A DNA stretch of 64,000 nucleotides from Pelagibius sp965227505 (GCF_965227505.1 NZ_OZ245757.1:4650001-4714000), one strand, 5' to 3'. Positions 7,139-16,194 are shown, counted from the stretch's first letter. Translations and numbers: made by a program. Notes: a model not told the origin generated them from the letters alone.

Positions 7139-8920
7139 GTGAAGATCGCAGAAATGGATCGTCGCCTGCGCAGCCAGAACTGGTTCAACAACCAGGACAA
7201 CCCCAGCATGACGGCGCTCTACCTGGAGCGTTATCTGAATTACGGGCTGACGAAGGAAGAACTGATGGGCGGCAAGCCGATCATCGGCATCGCCCAGACC
7301 GGCAGCGATCTGTCCCCCTGCAACCGGATCCATGTCGATCTCGCCCGGCGGATGCGCGACGGCATCCGCGATGCCGGCGGGATCGCCTTTGAGTTTCCGG
7401 TGCATCCGATCCAGGAGACCGGCCGGCGCCCCACGGCGGCGCTCGACCGCAACCTCGCCTATCTCGGCCTGGTCGAGATTCTGCACGGATATCCGATCGA
7501 CGGCGTCATCCTGACCACCGGCTGCGACAAGACAACGCCGGCCTGCCTGATGGCCGCGGCGACCGTGGACATGCCGGCCCTCGCGATGAACGGTGGCCCC
7601 ATGCTGAACGGCTGGTGGAACGGCAAGCGGGTCGGCTCCGGCACCATCGTCTGGGAAGCGCGCAAACGCCTGGCGGCCGGCGAGATCGACTTCGAGGGTT
7701 TCATCGCCCTGGTGGCCGCTTCGACGCCCAGCGCGGGGCACTGCAACACCATGGGCACGGCCTCGTCCATGAACTCCCTGGCCGAGGCGCTGGGCATGAT
7801 GCTGCCCGGCGCCGCGGCGATCCCCGCGCCCTACCGGGAGCGCGGCCATATGGCTTACGAAACCGGAAAGCGCATTGTTGAAATGGTCTGGGAAGAGCTG
7901 ACGCCCTCCAAGATCATGACCCGCGAAGCCTTCGAGAACGCCATCGTGGTAAACTCCGCCATCGGCGGATCGACCAACTGCCCGCCGCACATCACCGCCA
8001 TTGCCCGCCACATGGGCGTCGAACTGGACATCGAGGACTGGCAGACCCACGGTCACGACATCCCGCTGCTGGTCAACCTGCAGCCGGCCGGGGAGTATCT
8101 GGGCGAGGACTATTACCGGGCAGGCGGCGTGCCGGCGGTCATCGGCGAACTGATCCGTGCGGGCAAGATCAACACCGGTGCGATGACGGCGGCCGGCAAG
8201 ACCATGGGCGAACTGCACAGCGACATCGTCGCCAGCAATCCAGACGTGATCCGTCCCTACGATCAGCCCCTTATGGAAGAGGCCGGCTTTGTCGTGCTGT
8301 CCGGCAACCTCTTCGATGCCGCGATCATGAAGACCTCTGTCATCAGCGAGGATTTCCGCCAGCGCTATCTCTCCGCGCCCGGCCAGGAGAACCGTTTCGA
8401 AGGCCGCGCCATCGTGTTCGAAGGACCGGAGGACTATCACGAGAGGATCAACGATCCGGCGCTGGAGATCGACGACACCTGCCTGCTGTTCATCCGCGGC
8501 GCCGGGCCCATCGGCTATCCGGGCTCCGCCGAGGTGGTGAACATGCAGCCGCCCGACGCCCTCATCAAGGCCGGGGTCTCCGAACTGCCGACCGTCGGCG
8601 ACGGCCGGCAGAGCGGCACCTCCGGCAGTCCTTCGATCCTCAACGCCTCGCCGGAATCCGCTGCGAAATCGGGACTGGCGATCATCCGGACCGGCGACCG
8701 CGTGCGGGTCGATCTCAACAACCGCAGGGTCGATCTGCTCATCAGCGAAGAGGAGATGGCGGCGCGTTGGGCGGCCTACGAGCCGCCGGTGTTGAAGCAT
8801 CAGACGCCCTGGCAGGAGATCTACCGCGGCATGGTCGGACAGCTGGCGACCGGCGGCTGTCTGGAGCCGGCGGTGCATTACCACCAGGTGGTCAAGGACC
8901 TGCCCCGGGACTCCCACTAG
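7139..8920 (+). CDS. IlvD/Edd-family sugar-acid dehydratase (xylonate/arabinonate dehydratase-like)
   Basis: A 593-residue iron-sulfur dehydratase. The three cluster cysteines expected for the [2Fe-2S] sugar-acid subgroup are present: Cys61 in SDLSPCNRIH, Cys129 in TTGCDKTTP and Cys202 in SAGHCNTMGT. The C-terminal active-site serine region is in SGTSGSPSILN. The length and motifs match D-xylonate and L-arabinonate dehydratases, not amino-acid-pathway IlvD. It would convert an aldonic acid to its 2-keto-3-deoxy acid. The GTG start has an AGGAGG site 10 bp upstream. It is followed 48 bp later by an SDR of the kind that oxidises such 2-keto-3-deoxy acids, so the two probably form a non-phosphorylative branch. 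The substrate is unresolved (xylonate, arabinonate, fuconate or galactonate). Confidence 0.88.
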   Translation: MKIAEMDRRLRSQNWFNNQDNPSMTALYLERYLNYGLTKEELMGGKPIIGIAQTGSDLSPCNRIHVDLARRMRDGIRDAGGIAFEFPVHPIQETGRRPTAALDRNLAYLGLVEILHGYPIDGVILTTGCDKTTPACLMAAATVDMPALAMNGGPMLNGWWNGKRVGSGTIVWEARKRLAAGEIDFEGFIALVAASTPSAGHCNTMGTASSMNSLAEALGMMLPGAAAIPAPYRERGHMAYETGKRIVEMVWEELTPSKIMTREAFENAIVVNSAIGGSTNCPPHITAIARHMGVELDIEDWQTHGHDIPLLVNLQPAGEYLGEDYYRAGGVPAVIGELIRAGKINTGAMTAAGKTMGELHSDIVASNPDVIRPYDQPLMEEAGFVVLSGNLFDAAIMKTSVISEDFRQRYLSAPGQENRFEGRAIVFEGPEDYHERINDPALEIDDTCLLFIRGAGPIGYPGSAEVVNMQPPDALIKAGVSELPTVGDGRQSGTSGSPSILNASPESAAKSGLAIIRTGDRVRVDLNNRRVDLLISEEEMAARWAAYEPPVLKHQTPWQEIYRGMVGQLATGGCLEPAVHYHQVVKDLPRDSH

Positions 8921-8968
8921 GAGAGGTTGCCGGCAGTCGAAGAGATCGCGAAGAGGGGGAACGGAAGA

Positions 8969-9709
8969 ATGGGCGAACGCCTGGCGGGCAAGACGGCGCT
9001 GGTAACGGCGGCGGCGCAGGGGATCGGGCGGGCGACCGCGCTTGCCTTCGCCGCCGAGGGCGCCCAGGTGCTGGCAACCGACATCAACGTCGACCGGCTG
9101 GAGGAGCTTGCCGGCACGCCGGGCATCGCGACCCGCCGGCTCGATGTGACCAATGCCCAGGGCGTGCACAGCCTGGCGGCGGAACTGCCGCCGCTGAACG
9201 TGCTCTGCAACGTTGCCGGCTTCGTGCATAACGGCACGATTCTGGACTGTCCGGAGGAGGACTGGGATTTCTCCTTCGACCTCAACGTCAAGTCCATGTA
9301 CCGCATGATCTCGGCCTTCCTGCCGGCGATGCTGGATGCCGGCGGCGGTTCCATCGTCAACATGGCCTCCGTGGCTTCTTCCTTGCGCGGTCTGCCCAAC
9401 CGCTGCGTCTACGGCGCCAGCAAGGCCGCCGTCGTCGGCCTCACCAAGTCCGTCGCGGCGGATTTCATCAAGCAGGGGCTGCGCTGCAACTGCATCTGTC
9501 CGGGGACCATCGAATCCCCTTCGTTGGACGACCGCATCGCCGCCTTCGACGACCCGGTCGAGGCGCGCAAGGCCTTCATCGCCCGCCAGCCCATCGGCCG
9601 CCTGGGCACGGCGGAGGAGATCGCCGCCATGGCCGTCTATCTGGCCAGCGACGAGTCGGCCTATACGACCGGCACGGCGATGGTGGTCGACGGCGGTGTG
9701 ACGCTTTAG
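8969..9709 (+). CDS. SDR dehydrogenase, 2-keto-3-deoxy-L-fuconate dehydrogenase/DHRS6-like
   Basis: A 246-residue classical SDR. It has TAAAQGIG (cofactor glycines, residues 12-19), ATDIN after strand 2 (acidic Asp favouring NAD), NVAG, a serine in MASVASS and YGASK (YxxxK) near residue 150. The segments FVHNGTILDC and SVAADFIKQGLRCNC closely resemble DHRS6 and bacterial 2-keto-3-deoxy-L-fuconate dehydrogenases. It would oxidise the 2-keto-3-deoxy acid made by the upstream dehydratase, with NAD. The ATG at 8969 is preferred over one 14 codons upstream because GAGGGGGA precedes it and the SDR fold begins there. It forms an operon with the dehydratase. Confidence 0.82.
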   Translation: MGERLAGKTALVTAAAQGIGRATALAFAAEGAQVLATDINVDRLEELAGTPGIATRRLDVTNAQGVHSLAAELPPLNVLCNVAGFVHNGTILDCPEEDWDFSFDLNVKSMYRMISAFLPAMLDAGGGSIVNMASVASSLRGLPNRCVYGASKAAVVGLTKSVAADFIKQGLRCNCICPGTIESPSLDDRIAAFDDPVEARKAFIARQPIGRLGTAEEIAAMAVYLASDESAYTTGTAMVVDGGVTL

Positions 9710-9734
9710 CTTCGTATCGACTTGCGCGAAGGAT

Positions 9735-10676
9735 CTAAAGACCGTCCAGAAACCTGTCGCGGGCGCGGACCGCGGCTTGGATGTGCTCGACGGTGAGGCC
9801 GCAGCAGGCGCCGATGATCTGGGTGCCTTGCTTCAGCCAGTCGAGGAAGAAGTCTTCCATGCGCCCGGGGTCGATGACGTCGACGAAGCGCCAGTCCGGC
9901 ATTTCGAAGTAGCCGCCGTCGGGGTAGGCCATCAGGGCGCCGTCGAAGGCCTTGCGGGTCTCGGCCTGCGCGGCCGCGATGAGATCGGCGCCTGAGTGCA
10001 TGCAGCCGGCGGCATCAAGCCCGGCGCCCGGCAGCAGGCGGGTGACCGCGCTGAGCGGCAGGTCGTCGACATGATAGAAACTGATCGCCTCGCCCTGGTC
10101 ATTGCGCCGGGCGCTGAGGCCGAACCAGATCGGCAGGCCCGTGTCCTGGGCGGCTTCCAGGGCGAGCTTTGCCCGGACCGGGTGATACATCATTTCCAGG
10201 ATGATCAACTCGACACCGGATGCTTTCAGGATGCCCGCCAGCTCGTGGAAGGCGTCCGAAAGCGCGGCATCGCTGGGGATGGTTCTGAGATCGCTCTTGT
10301 CCGTGCCTTCGGCGATCGGGATCATGTGGGAGAGGGAGCCGGCAACCACAGCCTTGCCCCCCGGCGTGGCGTCACGGGCACTCAGGGCGGCTTCGACGGC
10401 GCGGCGGTTGATCTCCTCGACCTGGTCGCCGTATCCGGCGGGCGAGAGCATCAGCCGCGAGGAGGCGAAGGTGTTGGCGGTGATCACCTCGGCCCCGACG
10501 GCAATATAGTCCCGGTGGATTTCGCTGAGCAGCCGGTCATTCTCCAGAGTAGCGACGCCGCACCAGGCCGCCGGGTCCATATCGACGCCGCGGCGCTGCA
10601 GTTCTGTGCCGGTGGCACCGTCCAGGATCACCACGCTGCCGTCATCGAGGCGGCCTTTGAGTTTTTCGTAGGACAT
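9735..10676 (-). CDS. Homocysteine S-methyltransferase family protein
   Basis: A 313-residue barrel of the homocysteine S-methyltransferase family. It begins LDGATGTELQRRG (residues 18-30). The zinc-binding cysteines are visible: one in AAGCMHSG (near residue 226) and the pair in IIGACCGLT (near residue 291). Such enzymes move a methyl group from S-methylmethionine or another donor to homocysteine, forming methionine; betaine is also possible. It is convergent with the SDR gene (25-bp gap). A 55-codon gene lies 13 bp upstream on the same strand, and a LysE-type amino-acid exporter diverges from that pair. Confidence 0.85.
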   Translation of the reverse strand: MSYEKLKGRLDDGSVVILDGATGTELQRRGVDMDPAAWCGVATLENDRLLSEIHRDYIAVGAEVITANTFASSRLMLSPAGYGDQVEEINRRAVEAALSARDATPGGKAVVAGSLSHMIPIAEGTDKSDLRTIPSDAALSDAFHELAGILKASGVELIILEMMYHPVRAKLALEAAQDTGLPIWFGLSARRNDQGEAISFYHVDDLPLSAVTRLLPGAGLDAAGCMHSGADLIAAAQAETRKAFDGALMAYPDGGYFEMPDWRFVDVIDPGRMEDFFLDWLKQGTQIIGACCGLTVEHIQAAVRARDRFLDGL

Positions 10677-10689
10677 CAGGGCACCGCCG

Positions 10690-10857
10690 CTAGCTGTCTT
10701 CCGCCCAGCTTTCTTTCACAAGGAGCTGTTCACAATGCTTGTCAATCGCGACGGCATGGGCGTCAAGGTGTTCCGGGTCGTGTTGAAGCGGATTGAAAGC
10801 CTCATAGATCCTGCTAAAAGCCTCTTCCTTCTCCACTGCCGGTGATTGCCACTTCAT
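10690..10857 (-). CDS. Small hypothetical protein (55 aa) upstream of the homocysteine methyltransferase
   Basis: A 56-codon frame including stop, ATG at 10857 and TAG at 10690-10692, which ends 13 bp before the methyltransferase start on the same strand. The product begins MKWQSPAVEKEEAF, is acidic and charged, and has no membrane segment; it contains one cysteine (DKHCEQ). AAGG directly precedes the ATG and AAGAGG lies further upstream, so the ribosome site is only fair. I do not recognise it. The tight spacing suggests a two-gene operon. It could be a chance frame, but it fills an otherwise empty gap of 268 bp with a plausible composition. Confidence 0.45.
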   Translation of the reverse strand: MKWQSPAVEKEEAFSRIYEAFNPLQHDPEHLDAHAVAIDKHCEQLLVKESWAEDS

Positions 10858-10944
10858 CCTTGGTCAAGCCTCTTGCGCACCGATTTACCTCAGCCATTCA
10901 ACATGTTGAAATTGCGCTGGCTGGGCATCATGGAGGCATAGAGA

Positions 10945-11613
10945 ATGGAAAGCACCGCATTTTTAGCGATTGACTGGCTTCATGGCCATCTGGCCGTTGC
11001 CGTCTTCATCGCCGGCGTCTGGACCGTGACGGTTCTGAGCCCGGGCCCCAACCTGCTGGCAACCCTCCACGCCACCGCGCGCGGCGGCGCGCGCGCCGGG
11101 GTCACAACGGCGGCCGGCATCGGGCTCGGCACCGCGATCTGGTCGGGCCTCAGCCTGGCGGGGCTGGCGGTGCTCTTCGAAACCGTGACCTGGGCCTATA
11201 CGGCGGTGAAGCTGGCGGGCGCGGCCTACCTGATCGTCATCGGCCTGAAGCTGCTGTTCCAGCGCGGCGCGGGCGCCGCCCCCATCCATCCGGCGAGAGC
11301 CGCGCCGGTACCGGGCGGTCTGCGCCGGGCTTTCCTCTTCGGGCTGGCCACCGACCTCGCGAACCCCAAAGCTGCCGCCTTCTTCGCCTCTCTGTTCGCG
11401 GTGTCCGTGCCCGCGGGTGCGCCGCTGGCCTTTCAGGCTGGCATCTGTGCGCTGGTCGTGGTGATTGCGGCTGGCTGGTACGCCCTGGCGGCGCTGATCT
11501 TTGCGCGGCCGCGGGTTGCCGCAGCCTATGCCCGGGCCCGGCGCTGGATCGAGCGGGTGACCGGGGCGCTCTTCGTCGCCGCGGGGCTGCGCCTCGCAAC
11601 CGAGCGGTCGTGA
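10945..11613 (+). CDS. LysE/RhtB-family amino-acid exporter
   Basis: A 222-residue inner-membrane protein of the LysE superfamily. It has the N-terminal signature TVLSPGPNLLATLHATARGG (near residues 29-48), the TAAGIGLG helix, and the conserved cytoplasmic LATDLANPKAAAFF motif near 135. About six hydrophobic segments can be drawn. Members export amino acids such as homoserine, homoserine lactone, threonine or lysine; the substrate here is unknown. It diverges from the methionine-forming methyltransferase pair, which may hint at sulfur amino acids, but that is speculation. It is convergent with an EamA-type transporter 12 bp away. Confidence 0.87.
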   Translation: MESTAFLAIDWLHGHLAVAVFIAGVWTVTVLSPGPNLLATLHATARGGARAGVTTAAGIGLGTAIWSGLSLAGLAVLFETVTWAYTAVKLAGAAYLIVIGLKLLFQRGAGAAPIHPARAAPVPGGLRRAFLFGLATDLANPKAAAFFASLFAVSVPAGAPLAFQAGICALVVVIAAGWYALAALIFARPRVAAAYARARRWIERVTGALFVAAGLRLATERS

Positions 11614-11625
11614 ACGCATCGAGGA

Positions 11626-12525
11626 TCAGGCGGCGGCCTTCACCTTGCGTTCGCGGTAGAACAGGTAGAGGCCGCTGGCCAGCACCACGCCCGCCCCGGT
11701 GACGGTCCAGATGTCCGGAAGGTCGCCGAAGACCAGAAACCCGAGCAGCACCATGGGCGCGATCTGGGTGTAGTTGAAGGGCGCCAGGATCGGGGCCGGC
11801 GCCATGCGGTGGGCGAGGATCAGCAGCCAGTGGCCGAAACCGCCCAGCACGCCCAGCAATGCCATCAGGAGCACACCGGTCAGGTCCGGCGCCTGCCAGG
11901 TGAAGGGCACCAGCGGCGTGATCGCCAGGGTGCCGACCAACGCCGTATAGAACTGGGTCGTGGCTGCCGGGTCGACGCCGGCCAGTTTCCGGGTGGTGAT
12001 CTGGTAGAGCGCGGCGCCGAGGGCGGTCAGCAGGGACAGGCCGGCCGCCCAGTGCATGAGGCCGAGGCCGGGACGCACGACCACCAGGACGCCCAGGAAT
12101 CCGATCAGGATCGCGGTCCAGCGCCGCGGGCCGATCCGCTCGCCAAGAAGTGGCACGGAAAGCAGAGCGACGATCAGCGGCGTCGAAAAGAAGATCGCCG
12201 AGGTTTCGGCAAGCTGGAGGTACTGCAGCGCGACGAAGTTGGTGCAGGTGGTGGCGAACAGCAGCAGCGAGCGCAGCACCTGGGTGCCAAGCCGCTGGCT
12301 GCGCAGCAGGGCGGCGCCGTTGCGTGGCCAGAGGATCAGCAGGGCGAGGACGGCATGACCGGTGTAGCGGGCCCAGACCACCTGCTCCGGCGGATAGAAC
12401 TGCACCAGATACTTGGCCGTGGTGTCGAGCGCGGCGAAGGTGGTGAAGGCCGCGATCATCAAGGCAATGCCCTGCAGCGGTGCGTGCACCACTGGCTGGA
12501 TCTGGAGGTCTCTGGGCATCTGCAT
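11626..12525 (-). CDS. DMT-superfamily (EamA) transporter
   Basis: A 299-residue drug/metabolite transporter with two EamA repeats and about ten hydrophobic segments. The first repeat begins GIALMIAAFTTFAALDTTAKYL, and the second starts around LSLLTALGAALYQITTRKLAG. Proteins of this class export metabolites or amino acids across the inner membrane; the substrate is not predictable. The open frame extends 28 codons further upstream (to 12609), but that part is low-complexity and not membrane-like, so the ATG at 12525 (MQMPRDLQ) was chosen. Neither start has a strong Shine-Dalgarno. It is convergent with the LysE gene. Confidence 0.8.
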   Translation of the reverse strand: MQMPRDLQIQPVVHAPLQGIALMIAAFTTFAALDTTAKYLVQFYPPEQVVWARYTGHAVLALLILWPRNGAALLRSQRLGTQVLRSLLLFATTCTNFVALQYLQLAETSAIFFSTPLIVALLSVPLLGERIGPRRWTAILIGFLGVLVVVRPGLGLMHWAAGLSLLTALGAALYQITTRKLAGVDPAATTQFYTALVGTLAITPLVPFTWQAPDLTGVLLMALLGVLGGFGHWLLILAHRMAPAPILAPFNYTQIAPMVLLGFLVFGDLPDIWTVTGAGVVLASGLYLFYRERKVKAAA

Positions 12526-12696
12526 GGGCGTCGGGCCTTGGCCTCGCGGGTTGGCGCCGCCCCGAATTTGCGCATGGGCAGCGCGACAAACGCCCAGAGC
12601 GGCAGGCAATGCTAGCCTCAGCCCTCCGGCGTCAGTAGCGTCTTCTCTGCAGGCCGCCCATGCGAAAACGCAGGGCTGCCGTTCTGGTGGGCCCGG

Positions 12697-13446
12697 TCAG
12701 TAGGTGGCGCGGCCACCGGAGACGTCGAAGACCGCGCCGGTGCTGAAGGAGGCCTCGGGCGAGGCCAGCCAGGCAATGAGGGCGGCCACCTCCTCGACCT
12801 GGCCGAAGCGGCCCATCGGGATCTTCGAGAGCATGTAGTCGATGTGCTCCCGGGTCATCTGCTTGAAGATGTCGGTCTCGACCGCCGCGGGGGTGACGCA
12901 GTTGACCGTCACGCCGCTGCCCGCGGTCTCCTTGCCCAGGGACTTGGTCAGGCCGATGACGCCGGCCTTGGCGCTGCTGTAGGCGGGTGCGTTCGGGTTG
13001 CCCTCCTTGCCGGCGATGGAGGCGACGTTCACGATCCGCCCGTAGCCGCGTTCCAGCATGCCGGGCACCAGGGCGCGGCAGCACAAAAAGGTGGCGGTCA
13101 GATCCACCTCGATCACGCGCCGCCAGTCGGCCGGGCTGTATTCCCAGGTTTTCAGGTTCGGGCCGGTGATGCCGGCGTTGTTCACCAGAACGTCGACCGG
13201 GCCCAGGGTTCCCGCCGTCTCGGCGGCCGCAGCGGTCACGGCCTCTTCGTCGGTGATGTCGAGGACAGAGGCGGCACAGTCCGCTTTCGTGAAGGTCGCC
13301 CTGGCGTCTTCCAGCGCGGCCCCGTCGCGATCCCAGAGCGCCACCTTGGCGCCCTCCGCCGCCAGGCGTTGGGCAACGGCCAGACCGATTCCCCGCGCCC
13401 CGCCGGTCACGACGGCGACACGCCCCTCCATTCCGTTTGCCCCCAT
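12697..13446 (-). CDS. Short-chain dehydrogenase/reductase (FabG-like)
   Basis: A 249-residue classical SDR. It has TGGARGIG (residues 13-20), WDRD after strand 2 (acidic, suggesting NAD), NNAGITGPN, a serine in NVASIAGKEGN, and YSSAK (YxxxK) near residue 155. It ends FDVSGGRATY, typical of sugar or polyol SDRs of the FabG type. The substrate is unknown. It is divergent from the sugar ABC operon at 13737, so it may act on the imported compound. The ATG at 13446 is preferred because AAGAAGGG lies 9 bp upstream; another in-frame ATG is at 13431. Confidence 0.82.
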   Translation of the reverse strand: MGANGMEGRVAVVTGGARGIGLAVAQRLAAEGAKVALWDRDGAALEDARATFTKADCAASVLDITDEEAVTAAAAETAGTLGPVDVLVNNAGITGPNLKTWEYSPADWRRVIEVDLTATFLCCRALVPGMLERGYGRIVNVASIAGKEGNPNAPAYSSAKAGVIGLTKSLGKETAGSGVTVNCVTPAAVETDIFKQMTREHIDYMLSKIPMGRFGQVEEVAALIAWLASPEASFSTGAVFDVSGGRATY

Positions 13447-13654
13447 ATCCAGGCCCTTCTTATCCCACGCCTTTTGCCTGACGTCCTGTGCGACCATAGC
13501 CGCCGTCGCACGCTTCTTGAAGGACCGTCATCGCAAGGCTGCGCGCCGGCAGGCCCCGTCTTCTGCAGCGAGGATTTCCCGAAAAAAGTGCAAAAAGATC
13601 TTCGAGTCGCGATTTCCGAGAGCTTCGCGCGGGCAGGGCCAAAAACAATGGACG

Positions 13655-13672
13655 CGATTACGTATACAATAT
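13655..13672. promoter_or_regulatory. Candidate promoter/operator of the sugar ABC operon
   Basis: In the 290-bp divergent gap between the SDR and ABC genes, an AT-rich island contains GATTACGTATACAATATA. TACAAT (13665-13670) is a good -10 match, and it overlaps the 6-bp palindrome GTATAC (13662-13667), a core seen in several GntR-type operators. No convincing -35 is present, which suggests an activator-dependent or repressed promoter. No regulator gene is adjacent. Confidence 0.3.
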
Positions 13673-13736
13673 ATGGTCATCGTCAATAACAGGGATGAGA
13701 CCGTGGGCCATGAGCCCACGGAACTGGGGAGGCACG

Positions 13737-14804
13737 ATGGCTGACGTCGAGATTTGCGACGTTCGCAAGTCCTTTGGCGCTACTGAGGTGCTTCACGGGG
13801 TGGACATCTCCATCCCCGATGAGTCCTTCACGGTCCTGGTCGGTCCTTCGGGCTGCGGCAAGTCCACACTGCTGCGCATGATCGCGGGCCTTGAGAAGGT
13901 GACCTCGGGCGAAATCGTGATCCGCGGGCAGGTGGTGAACGAGGTGCCGCCCAAACAGCGCGACATCGCCATGGTGTTTCAGAACTACGCGCTCTACCCG
14001 CACATGAAGGTCTTCGACAACATGGCCTTCTCGCTGAAGTTGGCGAAGGTCGATGCGAAGCAGATCGAGGAGGCCGTACACCGCGCTGCCGGCATCCTGA
14101 ACCTCGAAGACTATCTGGAGCGCTACCCGCGTCAGCTTTCCGGCGGCCAGCGCCAGCGCGTCGCCATGGGCCGCGCCATTGTCCGCGACCCGCAGGTCTT
14201 TCTTTTCGACGAGCCGCTCTCCAACCTCGACGCCAAGCTGCGCGTGCAGATGCGCACCGAGATCCGCGAACTGCACCAGCGCCTCAGGACCACCACCATC
14301 TACGTCACCCACGACCAGATCGAGGCCATGACCATGGCCGATCAGATCGTGGTCATGCACGACGGGATCGTCGAACAGATCGGGGCGCCGCTGGACCTCT
14401 ACGACAGCCCGGCCAACGTCTTCGTCGCCGGCTTCATCGGCTCGCCGGCGATGAACTTCCTGCCGGGCGCGGTGGAGCGCGGCAGCCGGGCACGGGTCAC
14501 CATGAGCAACGGCACCGCGCTGCCGCTGGCCGAGGCGGCCGCGGCCGGCGACGGGCAGCCCGTGGTCTATGGCGTCCGCCCGGAGCATCTCGACCTGGTG
14601 TCCGAACATGACGGCTTTGCCGCCGAGGTGGTGGTGGTGGAGCCCATGGGATCGGAGACGCAGGTCCTGGCGCGGCTCGACGGGCGCGAGATCGTCGCCG
14701 CCTTTCGCGAGCGTCACGAGTTTCATCCGGGCCAGCGCATCCACCTGCGTCCCAACCTGGCGAAGGTTCACCTCTTTCATCAGGACTCCGGAGAGAGGCT
14801 CTAG
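13737..14804 (+). CDS. Sugar ABC transporter ATP-binding protein (MalK/UgpC type)
   Basis: A 355-residue ATPase. It has Walker A GPSGCGKST (near residues 37-45), signature LSGGQRQR (near 135), Walker B FLFDEPLSNLD, and the H-loop in YVTHDQIEAM; all motifs are intact. A C-terminal TOBE/MOP-like regulatory domain follows residue 240. As a homodimer it would energise the two permeases encoded downstream. The ATG at 13737 is chosen over one 14 codons earlier because GGGGAGG lies just upstream. It is the first gene of the operon ATPase, binding protein, permease, permease, acetyltransferase. Confidence 0.92.
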   Translation: MADVEICDVRKSFGATEVLHGVDISIPDESFTVLVGPSGCGKSTLLRMIAGLEKVTSGEIVIRGQVVNEVPPKQRDIAMVFQNYALYPHMKVFDNMAFSLKLAKVDAKQIEEAVHRAAGILNLEDYLERYPRQLSGGQRQRVAMGRAIVRDPQVFLFDEPLSNLDAKLRVQMRTEIRELHQRLRTTTIYVTHDQIEAMTMADQIVVMHDGIVEQIGAPLDLYDSPANVFVAGFIGSPAMNFLPGAVERGSRARVTMSNGTALPLAEAAAAGDGQPVVYGVRPEHLDLVSEHDGFAAEVVVVEPMGSETQVLARLDGREIVAAFRERHEFHPGQRIHLRPNLAKVHLFHQDSGERL

Positions 14805-14877
14805 AGGTAGACGGCAGCGGCGACGACAGACCGACAAAGACAAGCCCACAGCGATAAAAGGAATGGGAGGAATGGTT

Positions 14878-16194
14878 ATGCAGCAGAAATTCACGCGTCG
14901 TTCGATTTTGAAAGCGACGGCGGCGACCGTGGCCGGCGCTGCGGTGGCCGGCAGCGACCTTTTGGACTGGAGCAGCGCCTGGGCGGCGGATGCGCCCTTC
15001 AAGCCCGAAAGCGGGGCCAGGCTGCAGGTGCTCCGCTGGAAGCGCTTTATCCAGTCGGAAGAAGACGCCTTCATGGAACTGGTCGCGGCCTTCACCACGG
15101 CGACCGGCATCGAGGTCGAGGTGCTGAACGAGTCGATGGACGACGTGCAGCCGAAGTCTTCCGTCGCGGTCAATGTGGGTGCCGGGCCGGACCTGATCTG
15201 GGGTCTCTATTCCCTGCCGCACCTCTTCCCGAACAGGTGCACCGACCTCACCGATGTCGCCGACTACCTGGGCGGCAAGTACGGCGGCTGGGTGCCGGCG
15301 GCGGAGACCTATGGCAAGAGCGGCGACAAGTGGATCGGCATCCCGATGTGCTTCGGCGGCAACTACATCAACTATCGCAATTCGGCGATTGAGAAGGCGG
15401 GCTTCAAGGAGGTGCCGCAGGACCTCGACGGCTTCCTGGCGCTCTGTGAGGCGATGAAGGGCGGAGACATGCCGGCGGGCATGGCGCTCGGCCACGCCAC
15501 GGGCGACGCCAACGCCTGGGTTCATTGGGCGCTCTGGGCCCATGGTGCCGCCATGGTCGACGAGAACGACAAGGTCATCCTCAACAGCCCGGAAGCGGTT
15601 GCGGCCTGCGAGTACGTGAAGAAGCTCTACGATGCCTTCATCCCGGGCACGGCCTCCTGGAACGACGGCTCCAACAACAAGGCTTTCCTGGCCGGCGAGG
15701 TCGGGCTCACCAACAACGGCATCTCGATCTACCAGAAGGCGCTGGTCGACGGCCTGGATATCCAGAACGACATGGACCACGCCTACTATCCGGTGGGGCC
15801 GGTGGGCGAGCCGACGGAGTTCCACATCGCCTATCCGATCCTGGTGCCGACCTACACCAAGTTCCCCAATGCGGCGAAGGCCTTCATCGCCTTCCTGATG
15901 GAAGCCGAGCAGTACAACCGCTGGCTCGAGGGTTCGGTCGCCTACCTGACCCACTCGCTGCAGGCCTTCGAGGGCAACCCGATCTGGACGTCGGATCCGA
16001 AGCGCAAGATTTTCAAGGAGGCGGCAAACCGCACCTTCGTGGCCGGTTACAAAGGCTCGGTCGGGCAGAAGGCGGCCTCGGCGATCGCCGAGTTCATCGT
16101 CGTCGATATGTTCGCCAACACCGCGACCGGCCAGATGTCTCCCGCCGATGCGGTGGCCGACGCCACCAAGAAGGCACGGCGGATCTACCGCTAA
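14878..16194 (+). CDS. Sugar ABC transporter substrate-binding protein with Tat signal
   Basis: A 438-residue family 1 extracellular solute-binding protein. The N-terminus FTRRSILKATAATVAG is a twin-arginine (Tat) signal, with a likely cleavage after SSAWA near residue 36, so it is exported folded to the periplasm. The mature part shows the typical two-lobe features, for example KVILNSPEAVAACEYVKKLY. Family 1 proteins bind carbohydrates or glycerol phosphates. The ATG at 14878 is preferred to in-frame ATGs at 14863 and 14872, because GGGAGG (14865-14870) is then 7 bp away. A large hairpin follows the gene before the permease. Confidence 0.88.
   Translation: MQQKFTRRSILKATAATVAGAAVAGSDLLDWSSAWAADAPFKPESGARLQVLRWKRFIQSEEDAFMELVAAFTTATGIEVEVLNESMDDVQPKSSVAVNVGAGPDLIWGLYSLPHLFPNRCTDLTDVADYLGGKYGGWVPAAETYGKSGDKWIGIPMCFGGNYINYRNSAIEKAGFKEVPQDLDGFLALCEAMKGGDMPAGMALGHATGDANAWVHWALWAHGAAMVDENDKVILNSPEAVAACEYVKKLYDAFIPGTASWNDGSNNKAFLAGEVGLTNNGISIYQKALVDGLDIQNDMDHAYYPVGPVGEPTEFHIAYPILVPTYTKFPNAAKAFIAFLMEAEQYNRWLEGSVAYLTHSLQAFEGNPIWTSDPKRKIFKEAANRTFVAGYKGSVGQKAASAIAEFIVVDMFANTATGQMSPADAVADATKKARRIYR

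Noticed and set aside
7121..9229. Minus-strand open frame of about 700 codons opposite the dehydratase
   Set aside because: The plus strand encodes a complete iron-sulfur dehydratase with all cluster cysteines; the antisense product has no motifs and biased composition.
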